DNA of 64,000 nt from JAIBBD01 sp041390685 (lineage in GTDB: Bacteria; Chloroflexota; Dehalococcoidia; UBA2979), in assembly GCA_041390685.1 (NCBI GenBank), contig JAWKPL010000001.1:2551143-2615142 (forward strand). Reading direction: 5' to 3'. The notes beneath the pieces are model-generated. The model saw nothing but the letters and a program-made list of their open reading frames with translations, was not told the origin of the DNA and made no database searches. This document shows, one piece after another, positions 53,255-61,733 of the stretch (the first letter of the stretch is position 1; the number at the start of each line of letters is the position of its first letter). Position numbers and translations under genes: made by a program.

Positions 53255-53328
53255 CGGCTCGCCTCCCGACTTCCCGGTCCAACCCCGATCGGAGAGTGGC
53301 GCCCTCGCCCCTCGGCGCCGTTCAGACA

Positions 53329-53362
53329 ACACGAGGGCAGCTCGTCTGAGCTGCCCTCGTGT
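53329..53362 (-). terminator. Hairpin terminator downstream of korB
   Basis: CACGAGGGCAGCTC (53330-53343) and GAGCTGCCCTCGTG (53348-53361) are exact inverted copies around a 4-base loop; one more A-T pair closes each end. It lies 32 bases past the korB stop and before the ABM gene. Confidence 0.75.
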
Positions 53363-53393
53363 GAATGGGCGGTACGTGCGTTTGCGCGGCCCG

Positions 53394-54266
53394 CTAGATG
53401 TGCAGCCCCGTCAGCAGAGCATCGACGTCGCGGACGCGCACCTTCGTGCGCTCGCGCGCCTCGGCTAGCCGGTCCTGCAGCGGCACGCTATCCGGGTTCT
53501 GGTACACCAGGCCGACCGGGATGCCCTTCTGCCGCACCAGCCGCATCGCCGCCTCCAGGTCGCCTGCGTCGTGGTCGGCCGGCACCGGGTACGCCGCCGG
53601 CTCGATCCCCTTCGCCGGGTTGCCCTTGAGCGCCTCGTACGTGTCGTTGTACGTCGTGCACGGCGACTGCACGTGCACGATCGAGAACCCTCGATGGTCC
53701 ATCGCCTGCGAGATGTACTGCGCCAGGTCCTTCGGCCGCGACGACACCGCCGAGGCCACGAACGACACCCCCAGCGCCAGGTACAGGTCGAGCGGCCGCA
53801 TTGCCTCCTCGAGCTTCCCGTATGGGGTCGTCGGCGTGATCTCGCCGAACGCCGTCGTCGGCGAAGCCTGACCCTTCGTCAGGCCGTAGATGCCGTTGTC
53901 CATCACCACGACCGTCACGTCGAGGTTGCGCTTCGCCTGCGGGCCGATGTGCTCGCCGCCGATGCTCAGGAAGTCGCCGTCGCCCGCCGCGACCAGCACG
54001 TTCAAGTCCGGCCGCGAGGTCTTCACGCCCCACGCGATGGGCAGCGTGCGCCCGTGGATGCCGTGGAACCCGTACGGCTGCGGCCCCTCCTGCAGGTGCA
54101 CGAGGTTGCCCGAGCACCCGATGCCCGCGATCAGCACCGTGTTCTCGATCGGCTCCTTCAGCCGGTTCACGCGGTCCGCCAGCGCCAGCTCGATGCCGCG
54201 CACGACACCGAAGTCACCGCAGCCGGGGCACCACTTGAAGTCGTACTCGGGATTGCGCTTGCTCAT
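53394..54266 (-). CDS. korB: 2-oxoacid:ferredoxin oxidoreductase, beta subunit (thiamine diphosphate)
   Basis: 290 residues. With the gamma-alpha subunit it oxidatively decarboxylates a 2-oxoacid, probably 2-oxoglutarate, and reduces ferredoxin. Seen: YDFKWCPGCGDFGVVRGIE (Cys cluster ligands), IGCSGNL, GRTLPIAWGVK, and the ThDP-Mg site GDGDFLSIGGEH with DNGIYGLTKGQ. Follows korA by an ATGA overlap. Confidence 0.92.
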   Translation of the reverse strand: MSKRNPEYDFKWCPGCGDFGVVRGIELALADRVNRLKEPIENTVLIAGIGCSGNLVHLQEGPQPYGFHGIHGRTLPIAWGVKTSRPDLNVLVAAGDGDFLSIGGEHIGPQAKRNLDVTVVVMDNGIYGLTKGQASPTTAFGEITPTTPYGKLEEAMRPLDLYLALGVSFVASAVSSRPKDLAQYISQAMDHRGFSIVHVQSPCTTYNDTYEALKGNPAKGIEPAAYPVPADHDAGDLEAAMRLVRQKGIPVGLVYQNPDSVPLQDRLAEARERTKVRVRDVDALLTGLHI

Positions 54267-55975
54267 ACCGCAGCCAGCCTTCCGCTTGTGCTCCGCAGGT
54301 GCTCCCGGACTTGCTCAACCAGGAACTGCTCCTTGAAGGGCAGTCCGGTGTATTGCGTAACGGAGACTGCGTTAATTCCCATCGATCGCAGGATACTAGA
54401 GAACTGCCCGAGGTAGTTCAGCTCCGGCACGATCACCAGGTCCTTCTTCTTCAGTTCCTCGACCAGCGCCGGGGGCAGCGGGTTGAGGTACATCGTGAAG
54501 TACCACGCCACGTCTTCGCCGGCCTCCACCAGCCGGTTGAACGCCGCCCGCGCCGGCCCCTTCGAGCCGCCCCAGGGCATGATCGCCACACTCGCCTCGG
54601 TCCGCTCGGCCTCGTACGTCCCGTCCTCGAGCAGCTTCAGCTTGTTGAACCGCCGCTCCATCATGTCGACGTGCACGTGCGGCTGGTGCGTCGTGTCGCC
54701 CTGCTCGTCGTGCTCACTCGCGTTGGCGACATAAGCACCAGGGTTCCCCGGCACCGGGAACGGCGTCAGTTCGCGCCCCTGGTATCGCCGGTTGCCCATC
54801 GATCCGTCCGAGACGACCCGCCGCTCGGCCTGTACCTGGCTCAAGTCGGGCCGGTCCACGTCTTCGTTGCGCTCGGCGATCGACATCTCCGTCAGCAGGA
54901 TCACGGGGCCCTGGTAGCGCTCTGCCCAGTTGAGGGCATCGACGCCGGCCTGGAAGCACTCGGCGACCGATCCGGGCGCGATCACCGGGACGCGCATGTC
55001 GCCGTGGCCCGGGTTCAGCGCGGTGAACAGGTCGGACTGCTCGGTCTTGGTCGGCAGACCCGTCGCCGGGCCGCCGCGCTGCACGTCCACCACCACGCAC
55101 GGGATCTCGGCCATCCACGCGAGGCCCAGGCCTTCGCCCATCAGGCTCAGCCCGGGGCCGGCCGTCGAGGTCATCGCCTTCCGGCCCGCGTACCCGGCGC
55201 CGATGATCGCCGCGATTGATTCGATTTCTGAGCTCGCCTGACCGACGAAGCTGTCCGGCCCGTTCAGGTTGCTCTCCATGTACACGAGGATCGTCGTGGC
55301 TGGAGAGATCGGGTAGCCGTAGAACGTCTCGAGGCCGGCCGCTAGCGCGCCCAGCGCCAGGAAGCTGTTCCCGTTGACCAGGATGCGCTGCCGCTCGCTC
55401 GGGGTCGCCTCGTCCAGCGCCTCGACCGAGTACCCGCTCGACCGCGCCGCCTGGATGCCCACCTCGAGCGCTTTCACGTTGCCGCCGATGATCTCGGCGT
55501 CGTTCGGCCGCCCTCGCGTGAACCGCTCTTTGATCCAGTCCACGAAGTAGTCCGCACGCATCGACGCCAGCTCGGCGACTGCGCCGATCATGATGATGTT
55601 CGCCGCGCGCGGGTTGCCCGTCTCGCGCGCCAGCGCCTCAGCGTCCAGACCGATCACGTTCCCAGGCGGCTCCGTGTCGAAGCCGCGCGAGTTGTAAATC
55701 AGCACCCCGCCGTCACGCAGGTCGCTGATGTGCGTCTCGTACGCCTGCCGGTTCAGCGCCACGAGCACGTCCAGCTGGTCGCCCTGCGTCAGGATCTTGT
55801 TGGTCGATACGCGCGTCTGCGCCCATACGGGGCCACCCTCGATCTGCGAGGGGTACGTCGCGAACGTCTGCACGTGATAGCCCACACGCGCCGCCGCCTG
55901 CGCGAGGCCCTCCGCCGCGGTTACCTGTCCCTGTCCACCTTCACCGGCGAAACGGACTACGAGGTCTGTACCCAT
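54263..55975 (-). CDS. korA: 2-oxoacid:ferredoxin oxidoreductase, fused gamma-alpha subunit
   Basis: 570 residues: gamma domain first (VVRFAGEGGQGQVTAAEGLAQAA, residues about 5-190), then alpha (GNSFLALGALAAGLETFYGYPISPATTILVYME, TSTAGPGLSLMGEGLGLA, DVQRGGPATGLPTKTEQ). The fusion is common in this enzyme family. No ferredoxin-type delta domain is seen. Read leftward; diverges from the RAM-domain gene at 56236. Confidence 0.93.
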   Translation of the reverse strand: MGTDLVVRFAGEGGQGQVTAAEGLAQAAARVGYHVQTFATYPSQIEGGPVWAQTRVSTNKILTQGDQLDVLVALNRQAYETHISDLRDGGVLIYNSRGFDTEPPGNVIGLDAEALARETGNPRAANIIMIGAVAELASMRADYFVDWIKERFTRGRPNDAEIIGGNVKALEVGIQAARSSGYSVEALDEATPSERQRILVNGNSFLALGALAAGLETFYGYPISPATTILVYMESNLNGPDSFVGQASSEIESIAAIIGAGYAGRKAMTSTAGPGLSLMGEGLGLAWMAEIPCVVVDVQRGGPATGLPTKTEQSDLFTALNPGHGDMRVPVIAPGSVAECFQAGVDALNWAERYQGPVILLTEMSIAERNEDVDRPDLSQVQAERRVVSDGSMGNRRYQGRELTPFPVPGNPGAYVANASEHDEQGDTTHQPHVHVDMMERRFNKLKLLEDGTYEAERTEASVAIMPWGGSKGPARAAFNRLVEAGEDVAWYFTMYLNPLPPALVEELKKKDLVIVPELNYLGQFSSILRSMGINAVSVTQYTGLPFKEQFLVEQVREHLRSTSGRLAAV

Positions 55976-56235
55976 GGATCCCTCTGACCTTACCTGATGA
56001 CCCGAAACGCGCCTCGGGACCGGCTATCGCACGCGTGGCCAGCACGAACCGCTCAGCCTCTCGGCCGCCGGTACGGCTGACCATTCGTTACACGCCGCGG
56101 AGCCGCGAGGCTCCCCCCAAACTCCGCAAGTATCGGACTCCCGGCAGATTACGTTCAACATGCCGGAACCCGATGGCGCGGCTATCATAACACCGCCCCG
56201 TTGGCGCAAAAGAGACCCCCCGGAGGCGCCCCATC

Positions 56236-56472
56236 ATGGTCAAGGCCTACGTTCTCATCGTCACCAACCCCGGCTCCACACGCGCCGTCCTCGACCGCCT
56301 GCGCGACGTGCCGGGCATCCAGTCCGTCCACGAGGTGATGGGGCCCTACGACATCGTCGTCGAACTCGTCACGGACACCCTGACAGACATCCCGCCCATC
56401 CTCTCCGACCGCATTCGCACCGTGGATGGCATCCAGTCGACGACCTCGCTCGTCGCCTTCCCGAACGAGTAG
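56236..56472 (+). CDS. Stand-alone Lrp/AsnC ligand-binding (RAM) domain protein, second copy
   Basis: 78 residues: KAYVLIVTNPGSTRAVLDRL, GPYDIVVELVTDTLTDIP and DGIQSTTSLVAF. RAM fold without a DNA-binding domain, like the gene at 570. TATCAT at 56183-56188 and CATGCCGG upstream could form a promoter. Followed four bases later by bcp. Confidence 0.85.
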   Translation: MVKAYVLIVTNPGSTRAVLDRLRDVPGIQSVHEVMGPYDIVVELVTDTLTDIPPILSDRIRTVDGIQSTTSLVAFPNE

Positions 56473-56476
56473 CCCT

Positions 56477-56950
56477 ATGCCCGTCACCCTCGAGGCCGGC
56501 GACCACGCCCCCGACTTCGATCTCCCGGATCAGGACGGGCGTCGGCACCGCCTGCGCGACTACCGAGGCCAGACGGTCGTCCTCTACTTCTACCCGAAGG
56601 ACGACACGCCCGGCTGCACCAGGGAAGCCTGCTCCTTCCGCGACAACGAGCCCGCGATCCGCGCCACCGGCGCGGTCATCCTCGGCGTCTCCGCCGACTC
56701 CGCGCAGTCCCACCAGCGCTTCCGCGAGAAGCACGCCCTCCCGTTCCCTCTCCTCGTCGACGACGGCGCCGAGGTCTCGTCCGCCTACGGTGCCTGGGGG
56801 GAGAAGGTGCTCTACGGCCGACGCTCCATCGGCATGACCCGCTCCACCTTCATCATCGGCCCGGATGGTGTGCTCCAGAAGGTATGGAAGCGCGCCCGCG
56901 CTGAGGGCCACGGCGACGCCGTGCTTACCGCGCTCCTGTCGCGGGCCTGA
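56477..56950 (+). CDS. bcp: Thioredoxin-dependent peroxiredoxin (BCP/PrxQ)
   Basis: 157 residues. Reduces hydroperoxides. DTPGCTREACSFRD holds the peroxidatic Cys (about 48) and the resolving Cys five residues on, the classic PrxQ arrangement; GVSADSAQSHQRFREKH follows, and STFIIGPDGVLQKVW near the end. Starts at ATG 56477, adjacent to the RAM gene. Confidence 0.93.
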   Translation: MPVTLEAGDHAPDFDLPDQDGRRHRLRDYRGQTVVLYFYPKDDTPGCTREACSFRDNEPAIRATGAVILGVSADSAQSHQRFREKHALPFPLLVDDGAEVSSAYGAWGEKVLYGRRSIGMTRSTFIIGPDGVLQKVWKRARAEGHGDAVLTALLSRA

Positions 56951-56981
56951 GCCGCGACCTGGCCGGTGGAAGGCAACGCAA

Positions 56982-57006
56982 ACGCCGGCGCGTGGGGCGC
57001 CGGCGT
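56982..57006. terminator. Hairpin between convergent bcp and zinc-ribbon genes
   Basis: ACGCCGGCGC (56982-56991) and GCGCCGGCGT (56997-57006) pair perfectly around five bases. Sits between two converging genes, so may serve both. No T-run. Confidence 0.55.
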
Positions 57007-57031
57007 CGCAATCGTCAGCATGGGCGGTGGC

Positions 57032-57250
57032 TTACGCCGCGATCCGCTCGTGAAGCTCCGTCAGCACACGCCCGCCGCAGTGCGAGCACTGCAGACCGTG
57101 CGTCGTCTTCACCGCGTGGTCGCGCAGCGCACCGAACGCCGGCTCCACTACATGCAGGTCATCCTTGCCGTGTCGCTCGGGGTGCGACTCGAAGTCCCCC
57201 AGGTAGCGCCCACAGGCGAGGCACCGCAATTCACCTCGCAATGTCCACAT
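57032..57250 (-). CDS. Small zinc-ribbon protein
   Basis: 72 residues. Two CxxC pairs (LRCLACGRYLG at about 10-13 and LQCSHCGGRV at about 55-58) probably bind one zinc. Between them is a His-rich stretch (ESHPERHGKDDLHVVEP). Function unknown. AGGAGGA precedes ATG 57250, and a near-consensus promoter with a palindrome in its spacer lies upstream, so it is probably regulated. Confidence 0.7.
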   Translation of the reverse strand: MWTLRGELRCLACGRYLGDFESHPERHGKDDLHVVEPAFGALRDHAVKTTHGLQCSHCGGRVLTELHERIAA

Positions 57251-57301
57251 CGTGATTCCTCCTGTTCGTACCCACCGGGTACCCGGTATAGGTATGGAGC
57301 G

Positions 57302-57329
57302 ATTATACCCCTACGGGGTACTGGGTCAA
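57302..57329 (-). promoter_or_regulatory. Consensus sigma-70 promoter with palindromic operator in the spacer
   Basis: On the complement, TTGACC (57329-57324) and TATAAT (57307-57302) are 16 bases apart. The palindrome TACCCC-TAC-GGGGTA (57306-57320) fills the spacer. A second, shorter TACCC-ACC-GGGTA (57269-57281) lies in the 5' leader. The spacing and motif resemble operators of CsoR/CstR-type repressors, as I remember them. Confidence 0.75.
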
Positions 57330-57713
57330 GACCCCCGGGCAGCATCGGCGGCAGGGGAGGGGGCCGGTGGCGGGCCGCCTCCGCAGCCCACCGTCCGGCA
57401 GCCGCGCATCGGGGCTTCCGGGGTCGTGCGGAGTTCGGCTCAGCCCGACGTCACGCCACGACCTCGACGGAAATCGCCGTTGCGTGGACCGGGACCACGC
57501 GGCCGGCGATCGACAACGTCGCCGTCAGACCGATGGCTGCGGATCAGCCCGTGGTTCCACCCCACCCGCCATCTCGTTCTCTGCAATCACACATAACGGA
57601 GATAGGGCGCAATACTTCTCGAGGCCCCTGACTCCCGCTGCCCCACAAGAAAGGAGTGCTAGACTCAAGAGGCCGCACCCACGCTCGGCGCCGCCGACCA
57701 AAGGAGCACCCGT
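57330..57713. other. Gap before ctpA
   Basis: About 380 bases with no gene I can support; short frames here lack coding-like pattern. It must contain the ctpA promoter, but no convincing boxes were seen. AAAGGAG at 57650-57656 is too far from the start to serve as its ribosome site. Confidence 0.4.
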
Positions 57714-58976
57714 ATGGGCCAGAACGGCGTACGTAACGTCATGCTGGCGGTCATCTCCGTCCTCATCGCGACCATGCTCTTCGCCGTCGGCTTCCTGACG
57801 CGCGTCGTCGTCGAGCCTGACCAACAGGACGCCGCCCCCGCCACCACCGCCGGCCAGGCCCTCGAGCCCGGCGAGGTCGACTCCGTGATCCTCGACGAGA
57901 TCATCTCCATCCTCCAGGACGACTTCGTCGACCCCTCGCGAATCGACCCTGAACTCCTCTATCAGGGCGCCATCCAGGGCATCTTCACGCAGCTCAACGA
58001 CCCCCACTCCACCTACATCGACCCCCGGACCTACGCCCTCTCCAAGGACGACTTCTCCGGCGCCTTCCAGGGCATCGGCGCCACCGTGGCCAAAGAAGGA
58101 GATTATGTCGTCATCGTCCGGCCCCTCCCCGACACCCCCGCCGACCGCGCCGGGATCCAGGGCGGCGATCGGCTGCTCGAGGTAGACGGCGAGGATGCCA
58201 CCGGCTGGAGCGTCGAGAAGGCCGTCCTCAAAATTCGCGGCCCCCGCGGCTCCACCGTCGAGCTGAAGCTGCAGCACCAGGACGGCTCCGTGCAGACCTA
58301 CGCCCTCGTCCGCGACGACGTCCTCGTCGCCTCGGTCGACACCCTGCCTCCGGGAGGCACCCTCCGCGACGCCTCCGGCGCCGAGGTGACCGACTACGCC
58401 TACATCCGCATCAGCTCCTTCACCTCCCGCACCCCCGCTGAGTTGCAGACCGAAATCCGCAACGCCCTCGACCGCAACGTGAAAGGCCTCCTCCTCGACG
58501 TCCGAGGCAACCCCGGCGGCCTCCTCAACGAGACCTTGCAGATCGCCGACATGTTCCTCGACCGCGGTGCCATGCTCACCCAGGTTGACCGCGACGGCAC
58601 CGAGCAGCGCTTCGATGCCCGTCCCGGGACGATCACCAGCCTCCCCATCGTCATCGTCCAGGACGAGTTCTCCGCCTCCGGCTCAGAGGTGCTCGCCGCC
58701 GCCCTCCAGGAGAACGGCCGCGCCACCGTCGTCGGCTCCCGCTCCTTCGGCAAGGGCACCGTGAACCACGTTCGCGAACTCGACAACGGAGGCGCCGTCT
58801 ACGTCTCCATCGCCCGCTGGCTCACTCCGGACGGCAACCAGATCGAGGGCGCTGGCGTCGAACCGGACGTCCTCGTCACCCTCACCCCCGAGGACATCGA
58901 GGAGCAGCGCGACGTCGCCGTCCACCGCGCCATCGACACCCTGCGCGGCGGCACGCCGGCCCAGACCGCCCGCTAA
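57714..58976 (+). CDS. ctpA: S41 family C-terminal processing peptidase
   Basis: 420 residues. N-terminal membrane anchor (VMLAVISVLIATMLFAVGFL, about 9-28), linker, then PDZ domain (GIGATVAKEGDYVVIVRPL, DTPADRAGIQGGDRLLEVDG) and the S41 catalytic domain. The Ser of FSASGSEVLAAAL (about 319-324) and Lys347 in SFGKGTV form the Ser-Lys dyad. Extracytoplasmic processing or quality control. AAAGGAG is just upstream of ATG 57714. Confidence 0.93.
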   Translation: MGQNGVRNVMLAVISVLIATMLFAVGFLTRVVVEPDQQDAAPATTAGQALEPGEVDSVILDEIISILQDDFVDPSRIDPELLYQGAIQGIFTQLNDPHSTYIDPRTYALSKDDFSGAFQGIGATVAKEGDYVVIVRPLPDTPADRAGIQGGDRLLEVDGEDATGWSVEKAVLKIRGPRGSTVELKLQHQDGSVQTYALVRDDVLVASVDTLPPGGTLRDASGAEVTDYAYIRISSFTSRTPAELQTEIRNALDRNVKGLLLDVRGNPGGLLNETLQIADMFLDRGAMLTQVDRDGTEQRFDARPGTITSLPIVIVQDEFSASGSEVLAAALQENGRATVVGSRSFGKGTVNHVRELDNGGAVYVSIARWLTPDGNQIEGAGVEPDVLVTLTPEDIEEQRDVAVHRAIDTLRGGTPAQTAR

Positions 58977-59022
58977 CGTGATATAGCCGGGAGGGCTCCC
59001 CTGCCCTCCCCGAAAGGGACCC

Positions 59023-59493
59023 GTGCCAAAGCGTGAGCCTCGGGGCACCACCGTCGCCGCCAACCGGCGCGCCCGCTACGAATACGACGTCCTCGATGAA
59101 CTCGAAGCCGGCATCTCCCTCGTCGGCTCCGAGATCAAGTCCATCCGCGAGGGCAAGGCGAACATCGCGGAAGGCTACGCCAGGTTTCGAGACGCGGACC
59201 TCTGGCTGTATAATGTCCACATCGCCCCGTACCTCCCGGCACGCGAGAACCACGAGCCATTGAGGCCTCGGCGCCTGCTCCTCCATCGACGTGAACTCGA
59301 CCGGCTGGAGCAGGAACTGCGGGAACAGCCCCGGACGACCATCGTCCCGCTCAGGCTCTACCTGCATGAAGGCCTCGCCAAAGTGGAACTCGGCCTGGTC
59401 CGAGGGCGAAAGAGCTACGACAAGCGCCAGGCCATCGCCAAACGCGAGTCCGAACGCTCGATGCAGCGCGCGTTGCGCCACGCACAGCGGTGA
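59023..59493 (+). CDS. smpB: SsrA-binding protein SmpB
   Basis: 156 residues. Binds tmRNA and brings it to stalled ribosomes. Seen: NRRARYEYDVLDELEAGISLVGSEIKSIREGKANI split at these points, ENHEPLRPRRLLLHRRE, LVRGRKSYDKRQAIAKRE tail. Starts at GTG 59023. Lies 25 bases upstream of ssrA, its functional partner. Confidence 0.96.
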   Translation: MPKREPRGTTVAANRRARYEYDVLDELEAGISLVGSEIKSIREGKANIAEGYARFRDADLWLYNVHIAPYLPARENHEPLRPRRLLLHRRELDRLEQELREQPRTTIVPLRLYLHEGLAKVELGLVRGRKSYDKRQAIAKRESERSMQRALRHAQR

Positions 59494-59518
59494 GCAACGA
59501 TCGAGGCAACACCAACCT

Positions 59519-59872
59519 GGGGACGAAAGGACTCGACAGGGGCTAACGGACGCGGATTGCGGGTCGAGGTGCCATCACCCTCGCTAATCAGGTGGCAAAA
59601 AGTAACTGGCGAACGCAAACTCGCCCTCGCTGCCTAACTAAGCAGTGACGTTTCCGCCAGCCTCAGCCCGGTGGGCTGGATGGAAGCGACGACAAGCCGG
59701 GCCGCTCCGCCGAGGTGCGCCTCAGGCCCAGGCGGCTAAGACCACTGAGACTGGCTGCGTGGCCCCTGGCCAGTGGAGTACACGCAGCGAGATCAACCGC
59801 TGGCTACACCCGTAGTAGATCCTCGACGAAGGTTCACTGGACGGGGAGTTCAATTCTCCCCCGTCTCCACCA
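59519..59872 (+). ncRNA. ssrA: Transfer-messenger RNA (tmRNA)
   Basis: About 354 bases. The 5' end GGGGACGAAAGG and the 3' end CGTCTCCACCA form the tRNA-like acceptor and T-arm (GGGGAGTTCAATTCTCCCC). The tag frame starts at GGC 59608 and reads GERKLALAA then TAA (59635), ending in the usual ALAA degron. CCA is encoded. Directly after smpB. The 3' end doubles as the integration site of the element to the right; the recombinase stop lies inside it. Confidence 0.95.
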
Positions 59873-61334
59873 ACCCTACACGCGACGCATTATTGTGCGT
59901 TTCTTCAGAGGTCAGGATTACAACTCGAGCACCTCGAACCCGCTCGACGGCGTGGTCCAGCAGGAAGCCGAAGCCTGGGGTCGGCCGTAATCCGCCGATC
60001 AGACCCATATCCATGTTCAGGTAGACGCGCTCGAGGAACGGCTTCAGGAGCCGACCGCGTTCCTCGTGCTCCGCGCTGTCCCAGAGCGCTGGCATGTCGG
60101 CGAGCAGTTCGGCCGCCTCCTCGTAGGACGGGCCGGCCACATTGGCCGCGAATCGGATCTGGTCGTCGATCCCGCGCAGCAGTGCCTCGTACTCCGCGTC
60201 CCCGTAGGCGCCCTCGGTATAGGCACGACCGAGACGCCGCCGCTTGTCCTGAAGCGCGGTGACGTCGGGGCCGTCGTAGGAGCGTGAGGCGATCGACGCG
60301 ATGCGCTCCCGCCAGTCGGCGGGGAACTCGATCGATCGCCAGAGCTCCGCGAGCTGCCAGTCGACGCGCGACGCCAGGATGCTCCGGCCGTTCGTCTGGC
60401 ACGTGGAGCCGTGGCGCTCCCGATAGCGTGGCTCGTGGCGGCGGTTGCGTTCCGAGTGCACCTTCCGACCGCAGCCGCCGCAATGGAGCCGCCCCTGCAG
60501 GAGGCCAAGTGGCTTCTCGGTCAGCCGCGATGTCGGCGCCTGGTGGCGCTTCGCCAGAACGCGCTCGAAGAGCTCGTCGGTCACGATCGCCTCATGCTGC
60601 CCCGGCATGAGGTCCGAGCGGTACTTCACGATTCCCGTGTAGAACGCGTTCTTGAGCATGTCCTTCACCGCGAAGGGCGTGAAGATCTCGTTGCTCCCGC
60701 GCGGCTCGAACCCCTGCGAGTTGAGCCAGCGGGCAATCTCCCCGTACGAGGCGCCCGCGGCTCGCCGCTCGAAGGCGATCTGAACCGCCCTGCCCTCTTC
60801 AGGCTCAATTGTAGGAACCTCACCTGGACCGGGCGTTATGTAACCGAACGGGACAGGGCCAATCGGCAGTCCGCTTTCCGCCCGCTCTCGCTGCCCCTTG
60901 CTGACATGCACCGCGAGCTGATCGGAGAAGAACTCGGAGACCCCGCCGATCATGGTCAGCATCAGCTTCCCGGCGGGGGTGGTGAAGTCGATGTTCTCGG
61001 TGACGCTCGCGAAGCCTACGTGGGCATCCCCGAGACGCTGGAGCGCCTGGCGTTGGACGCCGACGTTCCTCGCCCAGCGGTCGATGGTGTGGACGATGAC
61101 GACGTCGAACTCGCGGTGGGCGGCGTCGTCCAGCAGCGCCACGAGCTGAGGGCGCTTCTCGATCTTCTCGGTGTGAGCGCTGACTCCCTCGTCGGCGTAG
61201 ATCCGAACGAGGTCGAACGCGTGTCGTTCGCAGTGACGGGCGATTTCGCGACGCTGGGCGTCGAGCGAGTGACCTTCGGTCTGCTCCTCGGTTGAGACGC
61301 GGACGTACCCGACCGCGCGAAGACGCTCAGGCAT
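59850..61334 (-). CDS. Large serine recombinase (integrase)
   Basis: 494 residues. Resolvase-type catalytic domain (residues 1-150) with nucleophile Ser14 in GYVRVSTEEQ, SLDAQRREI and IVHTIDRWARNV; recombinase domain about 180-280 (FGYITPGPGEVPT, WLNSQGFEPRG); zinc-ribbon (LHCGGCGRKVHSE ... TCQTNGR) and a C-terminal coiled-coil-like region. GGAGGCGGG precedes ATG 61334. The final codons (LVETGEN-stop) are antisense to the ssrA 3' end, so the stop at 59850 was supplied by the target RNA gene. Confidence 0.9.
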   Translation of the reverse strand: MPERLRAVGYVRVSTEEQTEGHSLDAQRREIARHCERHAFDLVRIYADEGVSAHTEKIEKRPQLVALLDDAAHREFDVVIVHTIDRWARNVGVQRQALQRLGDAHVGFASVTENIDFTTPAGKLMLTMIGGVSEFFSDQLAVHVSKGQRERAESGLPIGPVPFGYITPGPGEVPTIEPEEGRAVQIAFERRAAGASYGEIARWLNSQGFEPRGSNEIFTPFAVKDMLKNAFYTGIVKYRSDLMPGQHEAIVTDELFERVLAKRHQAPTSRLTEKPLGLLQGRLHCGGCGRKVHSERNRRHEPRYRERHGSTCQTNGRSILASRVDWQLAELWRSIEFPADWRERIASIASRSYDGPDVTALQDKRRRLGRAYTEGAYGDAEYEALLRGIDDQIRFAANVAGPSYEEAAELLADMPALWDSAEHEERGRLLKPFLERVYLNMDMGLIGGLRPTPGFGFLLDHAVERVRGARVVILTSEETHNNASRVGLVETGEN

Positions 61335-61521
61335 CCCGCCTCCCGTCCGCGCCGTCGCCGCTCAGGCGTCTCCGCTCCCAGATCGCGCGGACGACCGCAG
61401 CGTACTCGCGGCAAAGGTACTCCACGGCCGGCGGAAGCGCCTGCTCGCGGCTCTTGTGTCGCCGCGGCTGGCGCGGGCGGCGATCGGCCGTAGCCGCCCT
61501 CGCGCGGCGAGTCCGCGCCAC
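61327..61521 (-). CDS. Small basic protein upstream of the integrase
   Basis: 64 residues, Arg-rich at the start (MARTRRARAATADRRPRQPRRHKS) then a helix (VEYLCREYAAVVRAIWERRRL). Overlaps the integrase start by eight bases. Not recognised; may be a DNA-binding accessory or chance ORF. Confidence 0.4.
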   Translation of the reverse strand: MARTRRARAATADRRPRQPRRHKSREQALPPAVEYLCREYAAVVRAIWERRRLSGDGADGRRDA

Positions 61522-61526
61522 CGGGA

Positions 61527-61733
61527 CTAAGCCTGCCCCGGAGCGTCGTCGCCCCCGAGTGCGCCCATCTCGCGCTCGAGGGCAGCGCGCGGGATGCGGA
61601 TCAGCCGTCCGAGGCGCACCGAAGGGATCTCACCCCGTGCAACGAGCTCATAGGCGTGGTTCCGTCCGATCCGCAGCAGCTTCGCCGCTTCCGGAACGGT
61701 GAGCATCGTCTTCTCATCATCCACTCGTTCCAT
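61527..61733 (-). CDS. Excisionase-like helix-turn-helix protein
   Basis: 68 residues: LTVPEAAKLLRIGRNHAYELVARGEIPSVRLGRLIRIPRAAL, the pattern of the winged-helix Xis/AlpA-type DNA-binding domain. Probably steers recombinase toward excision. Overlaps the end of the replication-relaxation gene by 17 bases. Confidence 0.8.
   Translation of the reverse strand: MERVDDEKTMLTVPEAAKLLRIGRNHAYELVARGEIPSVRLGRLIRIPRAALEREMGALGGDDAPGQA

Noticed and set aside
57367..57798. 143-codon plus-strand open frame ahead of ctpA
   Set aside because: Arg/Ser/Pro-rich, no motif, and it runs into ctpA in another frame.
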